Position numbers and translations under genes: made by a program. This document shows, piece after piece, positions 11,187 to 11,207 of a DNA stretch of 11,207 nucleotides. Each line of letters starts with the position of its first letter. Position 1 is the stretch's first letter. Source of the stretch: Candidatus Margulisiibacteriota bacterium (lineage in GTDB: Bacteria; Margulisbacteria; WOR-1; O2-12-FULL-45-9); contig JAHIZU010000160.1 of assembly GCA_018814265.1 (NCBI GenBank), positions 1-11,207 of the forward strand, written 5' to 3'. The notes under the pieces were generated by a model, which was not told the origin of the DNA, did not search any database, and worked only from the letters and a program-made list of their open reading frames with translations.

Positions 11187-11207
11187 TGGTAAAAGATCTT
11201 GAAATCC
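11183..11207 (-). CDS. Possible C-terminal end of an upstream gene (partial)
   Basis: On the minus strand the window edge is open in the frame reading DFKIFYQ followed by TGA at 11183-11185, which overlaps the nuclease ATG in the ATGA form seen at several junctions in this window. Only seven codons are visible, so the product cannot be named. It is proposed because the nuclease gene otherwise has no ribosome binding site. Confidence 0.3.

Overview
The window looks like a chromosomal piece of an uncultivated Gram-negative-type (double-membrane) bacterium of middling GC. It carries lptD, an LptF/LptG permease, a lipoprotein and lnt, so the cell should have an outer membrane with LPS-like glycolipid and triacylated lipoproteins. 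Two other clues point towards the Cyanobacteria/Margulisbacteria (WOR-1/Saganbacteria) side of the tree: the holB-ricT pairing, and a YqgF-type nuclease whose motifs resemble the form I recall from cyanobacteria. The placement is inferred from memory of these families; no search was run.

Left part (1-1353) is accessory DNA. Two minus-strand genes, an ORF6N-domain DNA-binding protein and a four-helix-bundle (S23/IVP-type) protein, form a tight pair three bases apart. The four-helix-bundle gene is bracketed from codon 2 to its stop codon by GC-rich direct repeats. Three palindromes of one design (AGGTNNCAAAWTGNNACCT) occur here: two upstream of the ORF6N gene and one inside its coding sequence. 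The rest of the 1042-1353 gap holds AT-rich inverted-repeat material and an extended -10 promoter abutting the holB start codon.

Central and right part (1354-10823) is one eight-gene plus-strand operon with mostly overlapping start and stop codons: holB (clamp-loader delta prime), ricT (PSP1 domain), rpsU (S21), an LptF/LptG-family permease, an 800-residue TPR protein, lptD, a small lipoprotein and lnt. Functionally it runs from replication, RNA maturation and translation into outer-membrane biogenesis: the permease belongs to the machine that extracts LPS from the inner membrane, LptD inserts it in the outer membrane, and Lnt completes lipoprotein maturation.

Right end (10797-11207): a minus-strand YqgF/RuvX-like nuclease gene converges on lnt and overlaps it by 27 bases. 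It is probably coupled to an upstream gene of which only the last seven codons and stop are in the window.

The least ordinary features are the ORF6N palindrome family, the bracketing repeats of the four-helix-bundle gene, and repeat-derived DNA used as coding sequence (the LptD signal peptide and a linker in Lnt).
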